Source: Aeromonas simiae (lineage in GTDB: Bacteria; Pseudomonadota; Gammaproteobacteria; Enterobacterales; Aeromonadaceae). Taken from it: a stretch of 37,042 bases of DNA. Shown piece after piece: positions 1 through 9,005 of the stretch. Position 1 is the stretch's first letter, and every line of letters begins with the position of its first letter. The notes below the pieces were generated by a model, which searched no databases, was not told the origin of the DNA, and worked only from the letters and a program-made list of their open reading frames with translations. The stretch spans positions 423 through 37,464 of the forward strand of contig NZ_CDBY01000081.1 of assembly GCF_000820125.1 (NCBI RefSeq), given 5' to 3'. The position numbers and the translations under genes are program-made.

Positions 1-594
1 GGTGCCGGTGATGGTGATGGTGACCGTGGTGGTCGAGCCGTCAGTCAGACGCACGGTGAACTGCTCCAGCTGCTGCTGACCGGCCGCCAGGGCATCGACC
101 CGGGCGTTGTCCGCCAGCACAAAGCGCCACTGCCCCTGCCCGTCCACCTCGAAGCGGCCGTAGTCACTCTGCTGAGCACCGGCCACGAAGGCGAGATCCG
201 GGTTGTCGGCGTCGCTGGCGCTCAGGGTGCCGGTCACCGGGGTCTGATCCCCCTCGGTCACCGCGCCGCTGCCGGCCGAAATGACCGGGGCGTCGTCGGT
301 GCCGGTGATGGTGATGGTGACCGTGGTGGTCGAGCCGTCAGTCAGCCGCACGGTGAACTGCTCCAGCTGCTGCTGACCGGCCGCCAGGGCGTCGACCCGG
401 GCGGAGTCCGCCAGCACGAAGCGCCACTGCCCCTGCCCGTCCACCTCGAAGCGGCCGTAGTCACTCTGCTGCGAGCCGGCCACGAAGGCGAGATCTGGGT
501 TGTCGGCGTCGCTGGCGCTCAGGGTGCCGGTCACCGGGATCTGATCCCCCTCGGTCACCGCGCCGCTGCCGGACGAGATCTGCGGCAGATCGTC
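1..594 (-). repeat. Two near-identical 297-bp tandem units encoding VCBS-type repeats
   Basis: The segment at 298-594 repeats the segment at 1-297 with an offset of exactly 297 bp (99 codons), so the frame is kept. By eye about 20 bases differ, many of them at the domain boundary. A third, clearly more diverged unit starts at 595 and runs to about 891. The array probably continues left of the window. High identity suggests recent duplication or gene conversion, and copy number may vary between strains. Confidence 0.9.
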
Positions 595-2001
595 GGTGCC
601 GGTGATGGTCAGGGTGATAACATGGCGGGTGCCGTCCACGCTCTGGACGGTGAAGCGCTCGACCTTGGTCTCCCCTTCGCCCAAGAACTGCACCTGGCTG
701 TTAGCAACCTGATAGGTCCAAACGCCCGTTTCGCTGATGGTCAGGCGGCCCAGCGCGCCGTCACTCGGCGTGCCGCTGCCGGCCACAAACTTAGCCTCGT
801 CAGCCCCGTCTACGTCGGTCACGGTCAGGGCGCCGCTCTCGAGCAGGGTCGGGGAGCTCTCATCTTCGGTCACACCACCACTGTCACTACCCGCGATAAC
901 GGCCCCATCATTCACGCCGGTCACGCGACCGCTCACCGTGGCCGTATCGGCGTTCACGCCGTCGCTGATGGTGTACTGGAAGCTGATGTCGCCGTTGAAG
1001 TTGGCTCCGGGCGTGAAGATCAGCTGGCCGTTGCTCAGCATCACGGCGCCGTTTTCGATGAGGAGGCTCTGCCCCTCGGCAATCGTCTGGCCATTGATCG
1101 CCGTGATGGTGAGGGGGTTGCCCTCGGTGTCGAGGTCGTTACCCAATACGTTCAGGGTGATGGAGCCATCCTCGGCCACAGTAAAGGCGTCGTTGATCGC
1201 CTCCGGCGCCGCATTCACCACGCTGTTGTCACTGCCCTTGGGCGAGAGATTGCCCGAGGTGTCGGTCAGGGTGGCATCCACGGTCACCGGCCCGGTCAGC
1301 GGCAGGCTGCCAGAGGGAATCGTGGTGGTCACTTGACCCGAGGTGATGTCCTCCTCGGTCAGGAGCTTGCTGAAATCGGGTTGTCCATCGCCGTTCCAAT
1401 CCACATTCAGGGTGTCGCCGCTCTGGGCACTCCCCGGCAGGCGGATCACGATATCGACACCATGTTGGCGCTCGGTGTCTGAGATGACGCCATCACCGTC
1501 GAGGATCTCGACCGTCGGCGCTCCCGGCGCCGTGGTGTCCGCCTGCAAACCTGTGTCACTCGCTTGAACTTGAGCGGCGGTCTGCTCGTCCGTCGTATCG
1601 TAGCCGGCGGTGGCGATGGTCTGATTCAGGTTCATGTCGACCACGACAAAACCGCCATTACTGGCGCCAGCAACACCCCCTGCACCACCTGCGGCGGGCG
1701 CGCCCCCTGCCGCCGAGGCCTCAAAGGCCTGAGTCGGATCGACCCCCTGCATGATGGCTTGTTGCAACGCGGCAATATCGTCGGGAGCCCCTGCGCCGGG
1801 CAGCGCCGCCAATGGTTCGGGGACGGCCTCATCAGCCGCACGCATCTCTAACTGTCCTTCGCCCTGGCTTTCCACCACGCTGCCCTTGGGCAAGTGATCT
1901 CCCACCTGCACCGGTTGCCGGGAGCCATCGTCGGCGATGACATAGGCAGTGCCGTTAACGTGGGTGATGACAACATCCTGTTGCAGCCTGGTGGTACTCA
2001 T
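1..2001 (-). CDS. Giant RTX/VCBS-repeat adhesin, N-terminal part (partial)
   Basis: The reading frame is open from an ATG at 2001 to the window edge (667 codons), so the C-terminus lies outside. A GAGGAG ribosome site precedes the ATG. Residues 1-55 (VVITHVNGTAYVIADDGS and on to VGDHLPKGSVVES) resemble the N-terminal retention module of LapA-type adhesins, which are type I secreted and held in the outer membrane. Residues 95-106 are Ala/Gly-rich with SAAGG and PAAGG, resembling the AAG sites cut by the periplasmic protease LapG. An Ig-like stretch with an Asp-rich segment follows (about 150-265), then a cadherin-like domain (NDAFTVAEDGS, about 275-360), then VCBS-type repeats of 99 residues from about 370 onward. 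The likely role is c-di-GMP-controlled surface attachment and biofilm formation. Secretion genes and RTX repeats are not visible here. The family call is firm; the exact ligand is unknown. Confidence 0.85.
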   Translation of the reverse strand, partial: MSTTRLQQDVVITHVNGTAYVIADDGSRQPVQVGDHLPKGSVVESQGEGQLEMRAADEAVPEPLAALPGAGAPDDIAALQQAIMQGVDPTQAFEASAAGGAPAAGGAGGVAGASNGGFVVVDMNLNQTIATAGYDTTDEQTAAQVQASDTGLQADTTAPGAPTVEILDGDGVISDTERQHGVDIVIRLPGSAQSGDTLNVDWNGDGQPDFSKLLTEEDITSGQVTTTIPSGSLPLTGPVTVDATLTDTSGNLSPKGSDNSVVNAAPEAINDAFTVAEDGSITLNVLGNDLDTEGNPLTITAINGQTIAEGQSLLIENGAVMLSNGQLIFTPGANFNGDISFQYTISDGVNADTATVSGRVTGVNDGAVIAGSDSGGVTEDESSPTLLESGALTVTDVDGADEAKFVAGSGTPSDGALGRLTISETGVWTYQVANSQVQFLGEGETKVERFTVQSVDGTRHVITLTITGTDDLPQISSGSGAVTEGDQIPVTGTLSASDADNPDLAFVAGSQQSDYGRFEVDGQGQWRFVLADSARVDALAAGQQQLEQFTVRLTDGSTTTVTITITGTDDAPVISAGSGAVTEGDQTPVTGTLSASDADNPDLAFVAGAQQSDYGRFEVDGQGQWRFVLADNARVDALAAGQQQLEQFTVRLTDGSTTTVTITITGT

Positions 2002-2087
2002 TGAGCGCTCCTCGTTCCTTATTCAGGGACAGTTTTTTGAGCGTCTACTTTAACGATCGGAAAAGACCTACAACCAGTGATAAATTT

Positions 2088-2145
2088 CGAATGAATCTCT
2101 CACTCCAAAGAGAGATGCAACGTAAAACCCGAAAGATTTCATTCG
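2088..2145. promoter_or_regulatory. Nested inverted repeats upstream of the adhesin gene
   Basis: ATCTCTC (2095-2101) is inverted at 2110-2116 as GAGAGAT. Outside it, CGAATGAATCT (2088-2098) is mirrored by AGATTTCATTCG (2134-2145) with one extra base. The element lies 87-144 bp upstream of the adhesin start, between it and the yidE terminator. It could be an operator or a leader hairpin. No regulator is identified. Confidence 0.35.
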
Positions 2146-2167
2146 GATGGCAATGCTGAAACCCATC

Positions 2168-2196
2168 AAAAAACAAGGCCGCATGAAGCGGCCTTG
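2168..2196 (-). terminator. Rho-independent terminator of yidE
   Basis: A perfect 9-bp stem, CAAGGCCGC (2174-2182) with its complement at 2188-2196, has a 5-nt loop. On the minus strand it is followed by six T residues (2173-2168). It lies 11 bp beyond the yidE stop. Confidence 0.9.
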
Positions 2197-2206
2197 GTGG
2201 TAGGGG

Positions 2207-3868
2207 TCAGGCTCCTGCCCAGAGCAGGAGTGCCAGCAGTTGTGGCGATATGATGCGCAGGAACATCACCAGTGGATAGACAGTGGCATAAGAGAGCGCA
2301 CTGGCACCGCTGGTCGCATGCATGCCATTGGCAAAAGCCAGGGCGGGAGGGTCCGTCATCGAGCCGGCCAACATGCCACACAGGGTCAGGTAGTTCATCT
2401 CACCATACCAGCGGGCCAACAGGCCGACCGTCAGCAGCGGGATGAAGGTGATCATTGCCCCGTAAAACATCCAGGCCAGACCATCCCCATGCAGCAGGGT
2501 CTCGAAGAAACCCGAGCCAGACTTGAACCCCACCACGGCCAGGAACAAGACGATGCCGATCTCGCGCAGCGCCAGGTTGGCACTCGGCGGCATGAACCAA
2601 TAGAGACGGCCTATGCTGCCAATTCGCGCCAGGATCAGCGCCACCACCAGCGGGCCGCCGGCCAACCCCAGCTTGAGTGCAGCCGGGAAACCCGGCAGGT
2701 AGAAGGGGATGGAGCCGAGCAGTACCCCCAACCCGATGCCGATGAAGACCGGCAACATCTGCACCTGTTGCAGTTTCTGCTGCACGTTGCCGACTATGCT
2801 GGTCACCGCCTCGATGCCGTCGAGTCGCCCGACCAGATTCAGGATGTCACCAAATTGCAGGCTGGTCTGGCTGGTTGGCACCAGCTCGACCCCGGCCCGG
2901 TTGAGGCGGGAGATGACCACATCGTATTTTTGCTTGATATCGAGATCGCGGATCTTCTTACCAAGCACCTGCTCGTTGGTCACCACCACCCGCTCCACCC
3001 GCATGTCGGTACCCCGGGTAGAGAGAGAGGTTTCCACCTCTTCACCGAGCACCAGCAGAGCGTTGTGCAGCGCCTGTTTTTCCCCCACCAGGTGCAGCAG
3101 ATCCCCCAGCTCCACCCGGGTATCCGGGCGCGGAACCATCAGATCGTCACCGCGTTTTAGGCGGGAGCAGACGATATCGGCCTCGTTCATGCTCGGGATC
3201 TCGCTGATCATCAGCCCGTTCATGTTGGGGTTGCGAACCGCGATGTTGATGGTGTGCAGGCTTTCGGTGGTCTTGCCGCTGTGCTTCTCAAACTCGGCTG
3301 CTTCGTTGTCGATCTTGATACGAAAAGCGAGGCGCACCAGCCACATGGTCAGCAGAATGCCGCAGATGCCAAACGGATAGGCCACCGCGTACCCCATCCC
3401 CATCAACCCGGTGATCCCGGGATCGGCCCCCAGCTCGGAGAGGATCTGCTGGCCGGCACCGAGTGAGGGGGTATTGGTCACGGCTCCCGAGAAGATCCCG
3501 AGGATAACCGGCAGCGGCACGTCGAAGACGTGGTGCAGCAACACCACCATGAGCCCGCCCAGCAGGACGATCAGGCCGGCAAACAGGTTCAGCTTCAACC
3601 CCGAGCTACGCAGGGAAGAGAAGAAACCAGGGCCCACCTGGATACCAATGGTATAAACGAACAGGATTAACCCGAACTCCTGAATGAAGTGCAGGGTATG
3701 AGCATCCAGCTCAAGTTGCATCAGGCCGGCGAAATGACCGACTAGAATGCCGCCAAACAGAACGCCACCGATGCCGAGACCGACTCCATAGACTCGCAAA
3801 TTACCGAGCCACAGACCCAACACGGCCACCAGCGCCAGTATGCTGATGGCGAGTGCGATATCACTCAT
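2207..3868 (-). CDS. yidE: YidE family putative transporter (AspT/YidE/YbjL family)
   Basis: This is a 553-aa polytopic inner-membrane protein, the same length as E. coli YidE. It has about five hydrophobic segments at the N-terminus (1-185), a soluble middle (about 190-375) with two TrkA_C/RCK_C-like modules, and a second hydrophobic half (375-553). Family signatures are [11 protein letters not shown] near residue 132 and its counterpart [12 protein letters not shown] near 508. The family includes the aspartate:alanine exchanger AspT, but YidE has no assigned substrate. The start is an ATG with TGAGGA upstream. The gene is single, closed by the terminator at 2168-2196, and divergent from the decarboxylase gene. 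Confidence 0.92.
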   Translation of the reverse strand: MSDIALAISILALVAVLGLWLGNLRVYGVGLGIGGVLFGGILVGHFAGLMQLELDAHTLHFIQEFGLILFVYTIGIQVGPGFFSSLRSSGLKLNLFAGLIVLLGGLMVVLLHHVFDVPLPVILGIFSGAVTNTPSLGAGQQILSELGADPGITGLMGMGYAVAYPFGICGILLTMWLVRLAFRIKIDNEAAEFEKHSGKTTESLHTINIAVRNPNMNGLMISEIPSMNEADIVCSRLKRGDDLMVPRPDTRVELGDLLHLVGEKQALHNALLVLGEEVETSLSTRGTDMRVERVVVTNEQVLGKKIRDLDIKQKYDVVISRLNRAGVELVPTSQTSLQFGDILNLVGRLDGIEAVTSIVGNVQQKLQQVQMLPVFIGIGLGVLLGSIPFYLPGFPAALKLGLAGGPLVVALILARIGSIGRLYWFMPPSANLALREIGIVLFLAVVGFKSGSGFFETLLHGDGLAWMFYGAMITFIPLLTVGLLARWYGEMNYLTLCGMLAGSMTDPPALAFANGMHATSGASALSYATVYPLVMFLRIISPQLLALLLWAGA

Positions 3869-4102
3869 CTGTCTGTATCCTCAAAAGAAAAACTGCTCTT
3901 AGCTTCTCAGTTCCCCCCCGAAAGGACTGTGTTTAAGAGCACGTTTTAATGAAATAACGCCCTTTCATCTACCAATTTAGGGTTAATCTATAAGGCCCTA
4001 TCGGACTTTTCCCTCCCTACGCCGCTCCTGCTGCCATGCCCGGCCATTTGCGGTATGCTCTGCGCCCAGTCCGGCGCATCGAGCATGGAGTGTAGGCCGC
4101 CA

Positions 4103-5608
4103 ATGAAATTCGACGAGTTGTTTCTCTCTCCCCATCAGGATCTCGATGGTCACATCAGCGCCCTGATCCGCGCCTTCCACGAGACCGATGACAGTCGCCT
4201 GCCCTACGATCGCGCCCATTTCATCCACCAGCTGAGTGAAGCCGGCATGCCTTCTGGCGAGGCATCGCTGGCCAACTACGTCGAGCGGCTGGCCGGATTG
4301 CTGCCCGGGATCTCCCACCTCGCCTCTCCCCGCTACATGGGACACATGACGGCGCCGTTGCCGGCCTATACCGGAGAGCTGTCACGCCTGCTGGCCATGC
4401 TCAATCAGAACCCGATGAAGATGGAGTCATCGCGCCTGCTCAGCTTCCTCGAGCGCGAGTCGCTGGCCCGCCTGCATCGCTTGGTCTATGACCAGGACGA
4501 CGCGTTTTACCAGACTCACATGCATGCCAAGGATTCCGCCCTCGGCGTCATGACCAGCGGTGGCACCATCGCCAACGTCACGGCGCTCTGGCTGGCGCGC
4601 AACCGTGCTTGCGGCGATAACCTGTTCGCCCTGGCGGCCGAAGGGTGGCGCGGGGTGGCCGTGCTCGGCTCACGCCTGATGCACTACTCGTTCGACAAAG
4701 GCATGGATCTGCTGGGGGCTGGCGCCGGCGCGGTGCACCGTCTGCCGGTCGATGAGCACAACCGCCTCAGCATTCCCGCCCTCGAGGCCGAGCTGGCCCG
4801 CTGCAAGGCGGAGCGGATCAAGGTGCTGGCCCTCGTCGGGGTGGCGGGAACCACCGACTTTGGCTCCATCGATCCCCTGCCCGAGCTGGCCGACATCGCC
4901 CAACGGGAGCATATCCACCTGCATATCGATGCCGCCTGGGGAGGCCCGACCCGCTTCTCGTCGCGCTACCGCGATCTGCTGGCCGGCATGGAACGAGCCG
5001 ACACCGTCACCCTGGACGGGCACAAGCAGCTGCTGGTCCCCCTTGGCACCGGCATGCTGCTGTGCCGTGAGCCCGGCCTGATGATGGCGGTCAAGCGCGA
5101 GGCCCCTTACGCCATCCGCGCCACCTCGTTCGATCAGGGGCGCTTCACCCTGGAAGGCACTCGCCCGGCCAACGCCCTCTATCTGGACGCCGCCTTCCAC
5201 CTGATAGGGCTGAGTGGTTACGCCCGCCTCATCGAGGAGAATTACGACCGAGCCCGCCTGATGGCCACCCTGATCGAGGCCGATCCCGCCTTCGAGCTGA
5301 TGGCGGCCCCGGTGATGAACCTGCTGGCCTACCGCTGCATTCCACCCCATTTGCAGGGGCGCACCCCGGATGAGTCAGACAATATTCAGATCAATGCCTT
5401 CAATATTGCGCTGCAAAAACGCCAGCGGGCCGAGGGGCACAGCTTTGTCTCCCGCACCGCTCGCAGCGTCACCCGCTATGGCGAGCAGCCATTGACCCTG
5501 TTGCGCGCCGTGCTGCTTAACCCGCAGATCCGCCGCGAACATATTGAGGCGCTGCTGGCAGAGCAAAAGCGCCTTGGCGCCGAACTGGCGCGAGAGTTAT
5601 TTACCTGA
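4103..5608 (+). CDS. panP: PLP-dependent decarboxylase, probable aspartate 1-decarboxylase PanP
   Basis: This is a group II pyridoxal-phosphate decarboxylase of 501 aa. Visible motifs are the PLP-phosphate region TSGGTIANVTALWLAR, the cofactor Asp in HIDAAWGGPTR, and the Schiff-base lysine in LDGHKQLLVP (Lys308 from this start). Overall pattern matches the Vibrio/Aeromonas family annotated as pyridoxal-dependent aspartate 1-decarboxylase. PanP makes beta-alanine for pantothenate and CoA in species lacking PanD. A glutamate-decarboxylase-like substrate cannot be excluded. An in-frame ATG exists at 4055, but the 4103 ATG is preferred because GGAG lies 12 nt upstream and because MKFDELFLSPHQ begins well for the family. 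The gene is divergent from yidE and 60 bp upstream of yciB. Confidence 0.7.
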   Translation: MKFDELFLSPHQDLDGHISALIRAFHETDDSRLPYDRAHFIHQLSEAGMPSGEASLANYVERLAGLLPGISHLASPRYMGHMTAPLPAYTGELSRLLAMLNQNPMKMESSRLLSFLERESLARLHRLVYDQDDAFYQTHMHAKDSALGVMTSGGTIANVTALWLARNRACGDNLFALAAEGWRGVAVLGSRLMHYSFDKGMDLLGAGAGAVHRLPVDEHNRLSIPALEAELARCKAERIKVLALVGVAGTTDFGSIDPLPELADIAQREHIHLHIDAAWGGPTRFSSRYRDLLAGMERADTVTLDGHKQLLVPLGTGMLLCREPGLMMAVKREAPYAIRATSFDQGRFTLEGTRPANALYLDAAFHLIGLSGYARLIEENYDRARLMATLIEADPAFELMAAPVMNLLAYRCIPPHLQGRTPDESDNIQINAFNIALQKRQRAEGHSFVSRTARSVTRYGEQPLTLLRAVLLNPQIRREHIEALLAEQKRLGAELARELFT

Positions 5609-5668
5609 GCTGTTGTGCCCGAACCGACTCGGGTACACTGATTTCCACACCGAATTGACGACCTCGAC

Positions 5669-6208
5669 ATGAAACAATTTATCGAATTTATCCCGCTGAT
5701 CGTCTTCTTTGCGATCTACAAGTTCTACGACATCTATTACGCCACGGCCGCGCTGGTGGTGGTTACCGCCCTGCAACTGCTCTACAACTGGCTGAAGTAT
5801 CGAAAAGTAGAGAAGATGCAGCTCATCACCTTCGTGGTGGTCGCCTTCTTTGGCTCATTGACCCTCATCTTTCACAACGATGCCTTCATCAAGTGGAAAG
5901 TCACCGTCATCAACGAACTGTTTGCACTGGCCTTGCTGATCAGCCGCTACGGCTTTGGCAAGAATCTGATCAAACAGATGCTCGGTAAGGAGCTGACCGC
6001 TCCGGACGGGGTCTGGGATCGCCTCAACCTCGGCTGGGTCGGCTTCTTTGCCCTGTGTGGCGCCCTCAATCTCTATATCGCCTTCAACCTGCCACAAGAG
6101 GTCTGGGTCAACTTCAAGGTGTTTGGCCTGCTTGGCATGACCTTGGTGTTCACCCTGCTCAGCGGCCTTTATCTCTATCGCCATCTGCCGGCCGAGCAGA
6201 AGAAATAG
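5669..6208 (+). CDS. yciB: YciB, inner membrane septation/intracellular-septation protein A
   Basis: The product is 179 aa, the usual length of YciB, with about five membrane segments. It starts [21 protein letters not shown] and carries the family-typical [15 protein letters not shown] and [18 protein letters not shown] stretches. YciB acts in envelope maintenance and has been linked to cell-division and elongation proteins and to septation. It is followed after 22 bp by yciI, and the two are probably co-transcribed. E. coli also keeps yciB and yciI in one neighbourhood (yciI-tonB-yciA-yciB). Confidence 0.95.
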   Translation: MKQFIEFIPLIVFFAIYKFYDIYYATAALVVVTALQLLYNWLKYRKVEKMQLITFVVVAFFGSLTLIFHNDAFIKWKVTVINELFALALLISRYGFGKNLIKQMLGKELTAPDGVWDRLNLGWVGFFALCGALNLYIAFNLPQEVWVNFKVFGLLGMTLVFTLLSGLYLYRHLPAEQKK

Positions 6209-6230
6209 CGTTTAACACAAGGAGAGTCAC

Positions 6231-6527
6231 ATGTGGTACCTGATCTACGCCGAAGATGTCCCGGGCAGCCTGCCCATGCGCAAAGAGGCCAGACCGGCCC
6301 ATCTGGCCCGCCTGCAAACACTGCAAAATGAGGGGCGACTGCTGGTTGCCGGCCCAAACCCGGCCATCGATGCAGAAGATCCGGGTGAGGCAGGCTTTAC
6401 CGGCTCGACCGTGATCGCCGAGTTTGCCTCCTATGCCGAGGCGCGCGCCTGGGCCAATGCCGATCCTTATGTCGCCGCAGGTGTCTACGCCCAGGTGACG
6501 GTGAAGCCGTTTAAGAAGGTGTTCTAA
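6231..6527 (+). CDS. yciI: YciI family protein
   Basis: The product is 98 aa with the ferredoxin-like alpha+beta YciI/YCII fold. It begins [13 protein letters not shown] and has the conserved His in RPAHLARL, the GRLLVAGP turn and the [18 protein letters not shown]-terminal strand. The biochemical role is unsettled; the conserved His/Asp pair has suggested an enzymatic function. AAGGAGAG ends 6-7 nt before the ATG. It is the last gene of the yciB-yciI pair and ends at a bidirectional terminator shared with cysQ. Confidence 0.93.
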   Translation: MWYLIYAEDVPGSLPMRKEARPAHLARLQTLQNEGRLLVAGPNPAIDAEDPGEAGFTGSTVIAEFASYAEARAWANADPYVAAGVYAQVTVKPFKKVF

Positions 6528-6558
6528 AAAAACACCGGGCTCTGCCCGGTGTTTTTTT
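6526..6558. terminator. Bidirectional terminator between yciI and cysQ
   Basis: ACACCGGGC (6532-6540) pairs with GCCCGGTGT (6544-6552) around a 3-nt loop. It is flanked by A residues on the left and T residues on the right, so both strands show a stem plus a T tract. It serves the convergent genes yciI (+) and cysQ (-). Confidence 0.92.
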
Positions 6559-7327
6559 ATTCGCTCGCGCTGACCACAAACCAGGGATTGAGGATCTCGG
6601 GCTTGTTGTAGCGAAGGGGGACGCCTTCCAAGGTGGTCACCTTGCCACCCGCCCCCTCGACCACCGCCTGCGCCGCCGCCGTATCCCACTCACACGTGGG
6701 GGCCAGTCGCGGATAGAGGTGCGCCTTGCCCTCGGCCACCAGACACAGTTTCAGCGAACTGCCGAGGGAGATAAGCTCCAGGTTATCCCCAAGCGGCGCC
6801 AGATAGTCGAGCGTTTCAGCACTGAGATGGTGACGGCTGCCAACAACCCGCCACCGCTCCCCTTCCTGATGGGGGACGGTGCGTATTGCGCTGCGCTCCC
6901 CTTGTGCTTCGCGCCACGCCCCCAGCTCGCGCCCCCCTTCCCACAAAACATCCAGCACAGGGGCATAGACCACCCCCCATACGACTCGCTCCCCTTCAAT
7001 CAATGCGATGTTGACGGTGAACTCCCCATTGCGAGAGACAAACTCCTTGGTGCCATCAAGGGGGTCCACCAGCCAGTAACGATGCCACTGGCGACGCGCT
7101 TCCTGCACCTGGGCAGGGGACTCTTCCGAGAGCAGCGCAATGGTGGGGGTCAAGTCAGCCATGGCCTGAACAATGCAGTCATGGGCTCTGTGGTCAGCTT
7201 CTGTCAGAGGCGAATGGTCGGCTTTGTGCTCGACGGCGAACGCCTGTCCGTAGACATCGAGGATCTCCGCTCCGGCCGCGCGAGCCACGCGACAGACGGC
7301 AGCACGCAGCTCAGTGGTTAGCATCAT
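6557..7327 (-). CDS. cysQ: 3'(2'),5'-bisphosphate nucleotidase CysQ
   Basis: The enzyme hydrolyses 3'-phosphoadenosine 5'-phosphate (PAP) to AMP, recycling the by-product of sulfate assimilation. The 256-aa protein has the metal-binding set of the inositol-monophosphatase superfamily: E69 in LLSEES, the DPLDGTKEF motif (D88, D91), and the C-terminal CEWDTAAAQAVVEGAGG. It is therefore Mg-dependent and Li-sensitive by family knowledge. A TTG at 7342 is in frame, but the ATG at 7327 is preferred because TGAGGA sits 8 nt upstream of it. A second ATG follows directly. It is monocistronic and convergent with yciI. Confidence 0.93.
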   Translation of the reverse strand: MMLTTELRAAVCRVARAAGAEILDVYGQAFAVEHKADHSPLTEADHRAHDCIVQAMADLTPTIALLSEESPAQVQEARRQWHRYWLVDPLDGTKEFVSRNGEFTVNIALIEGERVVWGVVYAPVLDVLWEGGRELGAWREAQGERSAIRTVPHQEGERWRVVGSRHHLSAETLDYLAPLGDNLELISLGSSLKLCLVAEGKAHLYPRLAPTCEWDTAAAQAVVEGAGGKVTTLEGVPLRYNKPEILNPWFVVSASE

Positions 7328-7489
7328 CTTATTTTTCCTCAATTTTTCATCATGTTGCCATCATATAGCAGCGCCAGCCCCAGGCTTATAGCTATTCGTG
7401 ATGGGGTATGCCCGTGTCAAATCTGACATAGGCCCTACAGACCGTTCTCCTAAACCTAAAACGGTTTTTCCACCGTCGAGGAACGCACC

Positions 7490-7804
7490 ATGAAGACACG
7501 GAATCTGTTGCTGGCCATGCTGCTGGCCACCCTCCCCCTGACCGGCCTGCAAGCCGCAGAGAAACCCGCCGCCAAACCCCAGAGCACGGTAGTGGAGGCC
7601 GCCAGCCCCGGCAAAATCAACATCAATACCGCCAGTACCGAGCAATTAACCCAGCTCAAGGGGATCGGAGCCAAGAAAGCGCAGGCGATCGTTGACTATC
7701 GGGAGAAGCAGGGCAAATTCACCTCGGTCGAACAACTGGCCGATGTCAGCGGCATCGGGCCGGCCACGTTGGAGTCGAACCGGCAGAGCATCGTCGTAAA
7801 ATAA
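7490..7804 (+). CDS. ComEA-like periplasmic helix-hairpin-helix protein
   Basis: This 104-aa protein has a signal peptide ([19 protein letters not shown], cleavage likely after LQA at 22), a short Ala/Pro/Lys-rich linker, and a double helix-hairpin-helix domain (about 41-103) with [19 protein letters not shown] and [16 protein letters not shown]. ComEA-family proteins bind double-stranded DNA in the periplasm, where in competent species they ratchet incoming DNA. In non-competent relatives (YbaV) the role is unclear. GAGGAAC precedes the ATG. A terminator follows immediately, so it is a single-gene unit. Confidence 0.9.
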   Translation: MKTRNLLLAMLLATLPLTGLQAAEKPAAKPQSTVVEAASPGKININTASTEQLTQLKGIGAKKAQAIVDYREKQGKFTSVEQLADVSGIGPATLESNRQSIVVK

Positions 7805-7808
7805 CCCC

Positions 7809-7838
7809 CGGGCGGCTAGTGGCCGCCCGTTTCTTCTT
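7809..7838 (+). terminator. Terminator of the comEA-like gene
   Basis: CGGGCGGC (7809-7816) pairs with GCCGCCCG (7822-7829) around a 5-nt loop, followed by TTTCTTCTT. It lies 4 bp after the stop codon. Confidence 0.85.
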
Positions 7839-7880
7839 GGAGTAAGATGCCGGCAATTACCCTCCCGATGGGACTCATCA

Positions 7881-8792
7881 ATGAAAAAGACGCCAAGCGT
7901 AGTTCGCAAAGCCATCATTCCCGTTGCCGGCCTCGGCACCCGCATGCTGCCCGCCACCAAGGCCATCCCCAAGGAAATGCTGCCGGTCGTCGACAAGCCG
8001 CTGATCCAATACGTGGTCAATGAAGCCATTGCCGCCGGGATCAAGGAGATCGTCCTCGTAACCCACTCAAGCAAGAACTCCATTGAAAACCATTTCGACA
8101 AGAGTTTCGAACTGGAAGCCACGCTCGAGAAGCGGGTAAAACGCCAGCTGCTGGCAGAAGTGCAGGCCATCTGCCCGAAGGATGTCACCATCATGCATGT
8201 TCGCCAGGGGGAAGCCAAAGGTCTTGGCCACGCCATCCTGTGCGCCCGTCCACTAATTGGTGACAATCCCTTCGCCATACTGCTGCCGGATGTACTGCTC
8301 GATGATGCCGCCAGCGACCCCAGCCGCGACAACCTCTCCGAGATGGTGCATCTGTTCGAGGAGCAGCGGGTCAGCCAGATCATGGTGGAAGAGGTGCCGC
8401 AGAGCGAAGTCGACAAATACGGTATTGCCGACATCAACGGTGAGACATTGGCCGCCGGTATGTCATTGCCGATGCAAGCCATAGTGGAAAAGCCGGCCAA
8501 GGATGAGTCCCCATCTAACCTCGCCGTCGTCGGCCGCTATGTGCTCTCTTCGAACATCTGGCCGCTGCTGGAGAAGACCCTGCCTGGCGCCGGAGACGAG
8601 ATCCAGCTGACCGATGCGATCGCCATGCTGATCAATCAGGAGCAGGTCAACGCCTACTTCATGAAAGGCAAGAGCCACGACTGCGGCAGCAAAATGGGAT
8701 ACATGAAAGCCAACGTCGAGTATGCGGTACGTCATCGCGAACTTAATGGTGAATTCATCAGTTGGCTGAAGGCGTTTGCCAACCAACTGTAA
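7881..8792 (+). CDS. galU: UTP--glucose-1-phosphate uridylyltransferase GalU
   Basis: GalU makes UDP-glucose from UTP and glucose 1-phosphate for LPS, capsule and trehalose synthesis. The 303-aa protein matches the family length. Its N-terminal nucleotide-binding loop is [19 protein letters not shown] (residues 17-35), with DKPLIQYVV after it. LPDVLLDD (near 134) replaces the more common DD motif region, [19 protein letters not shown] covers the sugar-binding part, and [15 protein letters not shown] closes the fold. The ribosome site is weak (GGGA, 7 nt upstream). The gene has its own terminator. In E. coli galU is next to rssB; here rssB lies one gene further on and points the other way. Confidence 0.97.
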   Translation: MKKTPSVVRKAIIPVAGLGTRMLPATKAIPKEMLPVVDKPLIQYVVNEAIAAGIKEIVLVTHSSKNSIENHFDKSFELEATLEKRVKRQLLAEVQAICPKDVTIMHVRQGEAKGLGHAILCARPLIGDNPFAILLPDVLLDDAASDPSRDNLSEMVHLFEEQRVSQIMVEEVPQSEVDKYGIADINGETLAAGMSLPMQAIVEKPAKDESPSNLAVVGRYVLSSNIWPLLEKTLPGAGDEIQLTDAIAMLINQEQVNAYFMKGKSHDCGSKMGYMKANVEYAVRHRELNGEFISWLKAFANQL

Positions 8793-8828
8793 TATTGAAT
8801 ATTTCTGAATAATTCAGCATAAAAAACT

Positions 8829-8852
8829 GGGCATCATTCGATGCCCTTTTTT
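8829..8852 (+). terminator. Terminator of galU
   Basis: GGGCATC (8829-8835) pairs with GATGCCC (8840-8846) around an ATTC loop, followed by six T residues. Confidence 0.92.
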
Positions 8853-8908
8853 CTTTAAATCAACAAAAATTCATCAACAAAATAATAAAAATACGTTAAA
8901 TCATATTC

Positions 8909-8937
8909 TTGTAATTAACCTACCATTGCTTTATAAG
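8909..8937 (+). promoter_or_regulatory. Candidate sigma70 promoter of the peptide transporter
   Basis: TTGTAA (8909-8914) and TATAAG (8932-8937) are separated by 17 bp in a locally AT-rich stretch. Initiation near 8944 would place a perfect 6-bp hairpin with a 4-nt loop (GGCTAT 8944-8949, ATAGCC 8954-8959) at the extreme 5' end of the mRNA. Confidence 0.55.
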
Positions 8938-9005
8938 AAATAAGGCTATTTCCATAGCCCTTGCATAAAATCACAAATAAAACAGTAAACACAGGTGGAA
9001 GTTCC

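Noticed and set aside
1-891. Possible CRISPR-like or non-coding direct repeat array
   Set aside because: The period is 297 bp, an exact multiple of three, and the units encode protein repeats within one frame. There are no short repeats with unique spacers.
622-1482. Plus-strand frames (286 and 199 codons) opposite the adhesin
   Set aside because: Antisense to the adhesin, whose domains read through without interruption on the minus strand; no ribosome site.
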